A DNA stretch of 64,000 bases from Scylla paramamosain (lineage: Eukaryota; Arthropoda; Malacostraca; Decapoda; Portunidae), in assembly GCF_035594125.1 (NCBI RefSeq), contig NC_087151.1, forward strand, positions 35,070,193-35,134,192, written 5' to 3'. The notes below the pieces were generated by a model that saw only the letters and a program-made list of their open reading frames with translations, was not told the origin of the DNA and made no database searches. This document shows positions 60,803 to 64,000 of the stretch, piece by piece; position 1 is the stretch's first letter, and each line of letters begins with the position of its first letter. Both the position numbers and the translations under genes were made by a program.

Positions 60803-62418
60803 CCCTTTTTTTTTTTTTTTATGTAAGAAGGACACTGGCCAAGGGCAACAAAAATCAATAAAAAAAATGCCCACTGAAATGCCAGTCCCGTAAAAGGGTC
60901 AAGGCAGTGGTCAAAAATTGGTGGATAAGTGTCTTGAAACCTCCCTCTTGAAGGAATTCAAGTCATAGGAAGGTGGAAATACAGAAGCAGGCAGGGAGTT
61001 CCAGAGTTTACTAGAGAAAGGGATGAATGATTGAGAATATTGGTTAACTCTTGCGTTAGAGAGGTGGACAGAATAGGGGTGAGAGAAAGAAGAAAGTCTT
61101 GTGCAGCGAGGCCGCGGAAGGAGGGGAGGCATGCGGTTAGCAAGATCAGAAGAGCAGTTAGCATGAAAATAGCGGTAGAAGACAGCTAGATATGCAACAT
61201 TGCGGCGGTGAGAGAGAGGCTGAAGACAGTCAGTTAGAGGAGAGGAGTTGATGAGACGAAAAGCTTGTGATTCCACCCTGTCTAGAAGAGCAGTATGAGT
61301 GGAACCCCTCCAGACATGTGAAGCATACTCCATACATGGACGGATAAGGCCCTTGTACAGAGTTAGCAGCTGGGGGGGTGAGAAAAACTGGCGGAGACGT
61401 CTCAGAACACCTAACTTCATAGAAGCTGTTTTAGCTAGAGATGAGATGTGAAGTTTCCAGTTCAGATTATAAGTAAAGGACAGACCGAGGATGTTCAGTG
61501 TAGAAGAGGGGGACAGTTGAGTGTCATTGAAGAAGAGGGGATAGTTGTCTGGAAGGTTATGTCGAGTTGATAGATGGAGGAATTGAGTTTTTGAGGCATT
61601 GAACAATACCAAGTTTGCTCTGCCCCAATCAGAAATTTTAGAAAGATCAGAAGTCAGGCGTTCTGTGGCTTCCCTGCGTGCTATGTTTACCTCCTGAAGG
61701 GTTGGATGTCTATGAAAAGACGTGGAAAAGTGCAGGGTGGTATCATCAGCGTAGGAGTGGATAGGACAAGAAGTTTGGTTTAGAAGATCATTAATGAATA
61801 ATAAGAAGAGAGTTGTTGACAGGACAGAACCCTGAGGAACACCACTGTTAATAGATTTAGGAGAAGAACAGTGACCGTCTACCACAGCAGCAATAGAACG
61901 GTCAGAAAGGAAACTTGAGATGAAGTTACAGAGAGAAGGATAGAAACCGTAGGAGGGTAGTTTGGAAATCAAAGCTTTGTGCCAGACTATCAAAAGCTTT
62001 TGATATGTCCAAGGCAACAGCAAAAGTTTCACAAAAATCTCTAAAAGAGGATGACCAAGACTCAGTAAGGAAAGCCAGAAGATCACCAGTAGAGCGGCCT
62101 TGACGGAACTTATACTGGCGATCAGATAGAAGGTTGTGAAGTGATAGATGTTTAAGAATCTTCCTGTTGAGGATAGACTCAAAAACTTTAGATAGGCAGG
62201 AAATTAAAGCAATAGGACGGTAGTTTGAGGGATTAGAACGGTCACCCTTTTTAGGAACAGGTTGAATGTAGGCAAACTTCCAGCAAGAAGGAAAGGTAGA
62301 TGTTGACAGACAGAGCTGAAAGAGTTTGACTAGGCAAGGTGCAAGCACGGAGGCACAGTTTCGGAGAACAATAGGAGGGACCCCATCAGGTCCATAAGCC
62401 TTCCGAGGGTTTAGGCCA
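60803..62418 (-). mobile_element. jockey-like LINE nested in gag, frameshifted
   Basis: On the minus strand an RT with NYRPIALISCLSKVFESI, then LDISKAFD, SGVPQGSVLSTTLFLLFIND and the catalytic SYADDTTLH, ending in a C-terminal region and a poly-A tail at about 60806-60821. The reading is split between two frames (62348-61926 and 62182-60911), with a frame change near 61985 just after motif A. 5'-truncated at 62418 in the pre-RT segment. No endonuclease. It is the best-preserved copy in the window of the family also seen at 838-2508. Confidence 0.85.
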
Positions 62419-62900
62419 GCGAGTCCTAGTAAAGGACTCGAGATAGAGAGTCAGACTAAAGATCCTAATATCCTTTTAGAAATAGAAAAAGTTAACATGA
62501 AAGCCTTGCAAATGCAGATAGAATTTGAGTAGGAGGAGAAGGAGAGACAAAGAGAACATGAGGAGAGACAAAAAAGAATATGAGAAGGAACAAAGAGAAC
62601 ATGAGGTTAGACAAAGAGAACATGAGGAGAAACAAGCAGAGAAAGAAAGAGCTCACCAGTTACTCCTGTTGTAAAAACAACCTCCAAACAAGGCTAAGAT
62701 CACTAAATATTTGTCCCTCTTACCACAATTCTCAGATCAAGTTCCCGAAAGTTTCTTCAGGGAGTTCGAATCATCTGCTGAACACTTTGAATTACCTCAG
62801 GAGGATTGGTCATGGCTCCTAAAGCCCAAGTTCATTGAGAAAGCTTTAACTATCTTGGGAGGTCTAGAAAATAACACTGATTATGCCTCAGTTAAGAAAG

Positions 62901-63110
62901 GTATTCTAGCGGCATATTCCATAACAACAGAGAATTACAGACAAACATTTAGGAATCTTAACAAACTCCAGTATTCTAGCGGCATATTCCATAACAACAG
63001 AGGATTACAGACAAACATTTAGGAATCTTAACAAACTCCAGTATTCTAGCGGCATATTCCATTACAACAGAGGATTACAGACAAACATTTAAGAATCTTA
63101 ACAAACTCCA
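62901..63110. repeat. 3 x 70-bp tandem repeat inside gag
   Basis: Units start at 62901, 62971 and 63041, each beginning gtattctagcggcatattcc and ending aatcttaacaaactcca, with only a few mismatches. Two extra 70-bp units add 140 bp, which is not a multiple of three, so they break the gag frame. Confidence 0.95.
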
Positions 63111-64000
63111 GCACCAGACATACTTGGAGTTCGCATCAAATAAGTATAGAGCGCTGCTAAAGTGACTTAAGACGGCTTTAGTCACCACATATGACCAGCT
63201 AGTCAATTTGATCTCCTTAGAGGAAATTAAATGCAAGGTGCCTCATTCAGTAATAATGCACATCACCAGCAGAGACGAGACAGACTTAAAGCTGCTGAAA
63301 TTGCAGACGTGTTTTCACTGATTCACCGTCCAGGTCCTGTGGGAGAGAGGAAGGTTGAGTCAATTGTAAAGTCCGGTGCAGGTGTTGTAAAGAATGGCAA
63401 GTCGGTCGTTAGAAGTAACAAGTTCTCTCCAGTGTGTTCCTTTTGCAAAAAGCCTGGCCACCTCATAAGAGATTGTCCTAATCCCAAGTGCAAAGTAGCA
63501 AAAGGTGCTTTTACCAAATCATTGGCCTCATTTAATACCACGAAAACAGATCCCTCTAACAAGTTATTTACCCCATTTACGTCAAAAGGATCAGTCTCCT
63601 TTGGTGATAAATCAAAATATTCAGTAAATATCAAAAGGGATACTGCTGGAGGCCAGTCACTTGTACTAAAATCAGCAGTCCCCGGGATTGAAAAAAAAGC
63701 TACACTGGTGAAAAAGGTATATTTAAAGGATTTTCATGATTAATTTCCACTCCTGTTAGTCAGAGTACACCTCGACAGTCCTATAGTGAAGGGAGAAGTG
63801 GTTGTTGGGGTTACTGACTAATGACTTGGCCGGTGGTGCAGTCTTTCCACACCTTGTCATTAAAGACTCACCACTCCCATATAATCCTACTGGGAAACTT
63901 GAGCGGGAACAATCTAATTTGTTTCCGGTTTGTGCCGTGACCCGAGCAGAAGCAGCCCAGAACAATCCCGTCCCCGTCCTCCCCGCCCTTGGCAGCGACC

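Larger units (their letters stand above)
60623..63965 (+). pseudogene. Gypsy-type retrotransposon gag/pol start, broken by a nested LINE
   Basis: The gag opens at ATG 60623 (MAKFLDHREFVGN) and is cut at about 60802 by a LINE, resuming near 62419 with a charged helix. Next comes a SCAN-like capsid segment (LPQFSDQVPESFFREFES, about 62717-62770) and, after a 70-bp triplication and several stops, a CCHC zinc knuckle CSFCKKPGHLIRDC (63438-63479). Beyond 63743 the reading picks up DLAGGAVFPHLVIKD and CAVTRAEA-like words, typical of the stretch after the protease in Gypsy pol. The protease active-site region itself is not seen. The element continues past the window edge. It packages and copies retrotransposon RNA in the intact family; here it is dead. 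Confidence 0.78.

Overview
The window is arthropod nuclear DNA, almost certainly from a decapod crustacean. Its genes are split by GT-AG introns, it is full of long (TA)n microsatellites and decayed transposons, and it carries a tandem cluster of eight hemocyanin-superfamily genes, all on the minus strand (10409-59051). All eight encode proteins of about 678 residues. In each, three of the six histidines that bind copper in arthropod hemocyanin are replaced, while the ligand spacing is kept exactly. This is the signature of cryptocyanin (pseudohemocyanin), the non-respiratory hemolymph protein of decapods linked to moulting. A crab or lobster-like host is an inference; the sequence alone does not fix the species.

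Layout from left to right. 1-4700: microsatellites, a decayed jockey-like LINE (about 838-2508) and unassigned AT-rich DNA. 5200-7450: a broken Polinton/Maverick-type block on the minus strand (adenain-like protease, F54H12.2-like virion protein, basic core-like protein). 7550-53300: seven near-identical cryptocyanin repeat units (Cc1-Cc7). Most units have a 5' flank, a three-exon gene with a (TA)n tract in intron 1, a 3' flank, and a fragment of a Penelope-like element (PLE) reverse transcriptase ending in another (TA)n tract. Stop-to-stop spacing is 7737, 6028, 6060, 8551, 6221, 5741 and 5746 bp. The long spacings come from later insertions: a CR1-like LINE in the Cc1-Cc2 interval and a GC-rich non-autonomous LTR element in the Cc4-Cc5 interval. 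A Tigger/pogo fragment replaces part of the PLE in the Cc5-Cc6 interval. 53600-56100: an LTR with the start of a gag gene, then a LINE endonuclease fragment. 56493-59051: Cc8, the diverged paralogue. 59100-64000: the 5' part of a Gypsy-type retrotransposon gag, broken by a nested LINE and a 70-bp triplication.

Each gene has its own TATA box 38 bp upstream of the ATG, so each looks like a separate transcription unit and not part of an operon. The mature proteins of Cc1, Cc6 and Cc7 are identical, and the other young copies differ by only one to four residues. This fits very recent duplication and/or ongoing gene conversion. Cc8 is clearly older but contains a 287-bp stretch identical to the young copies, which is the strongest evidence here for gene conversion. 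All transposon genes seen are broken, apart from the 5'-truncated but open LINE reverse transcriptase at 14961-16721.
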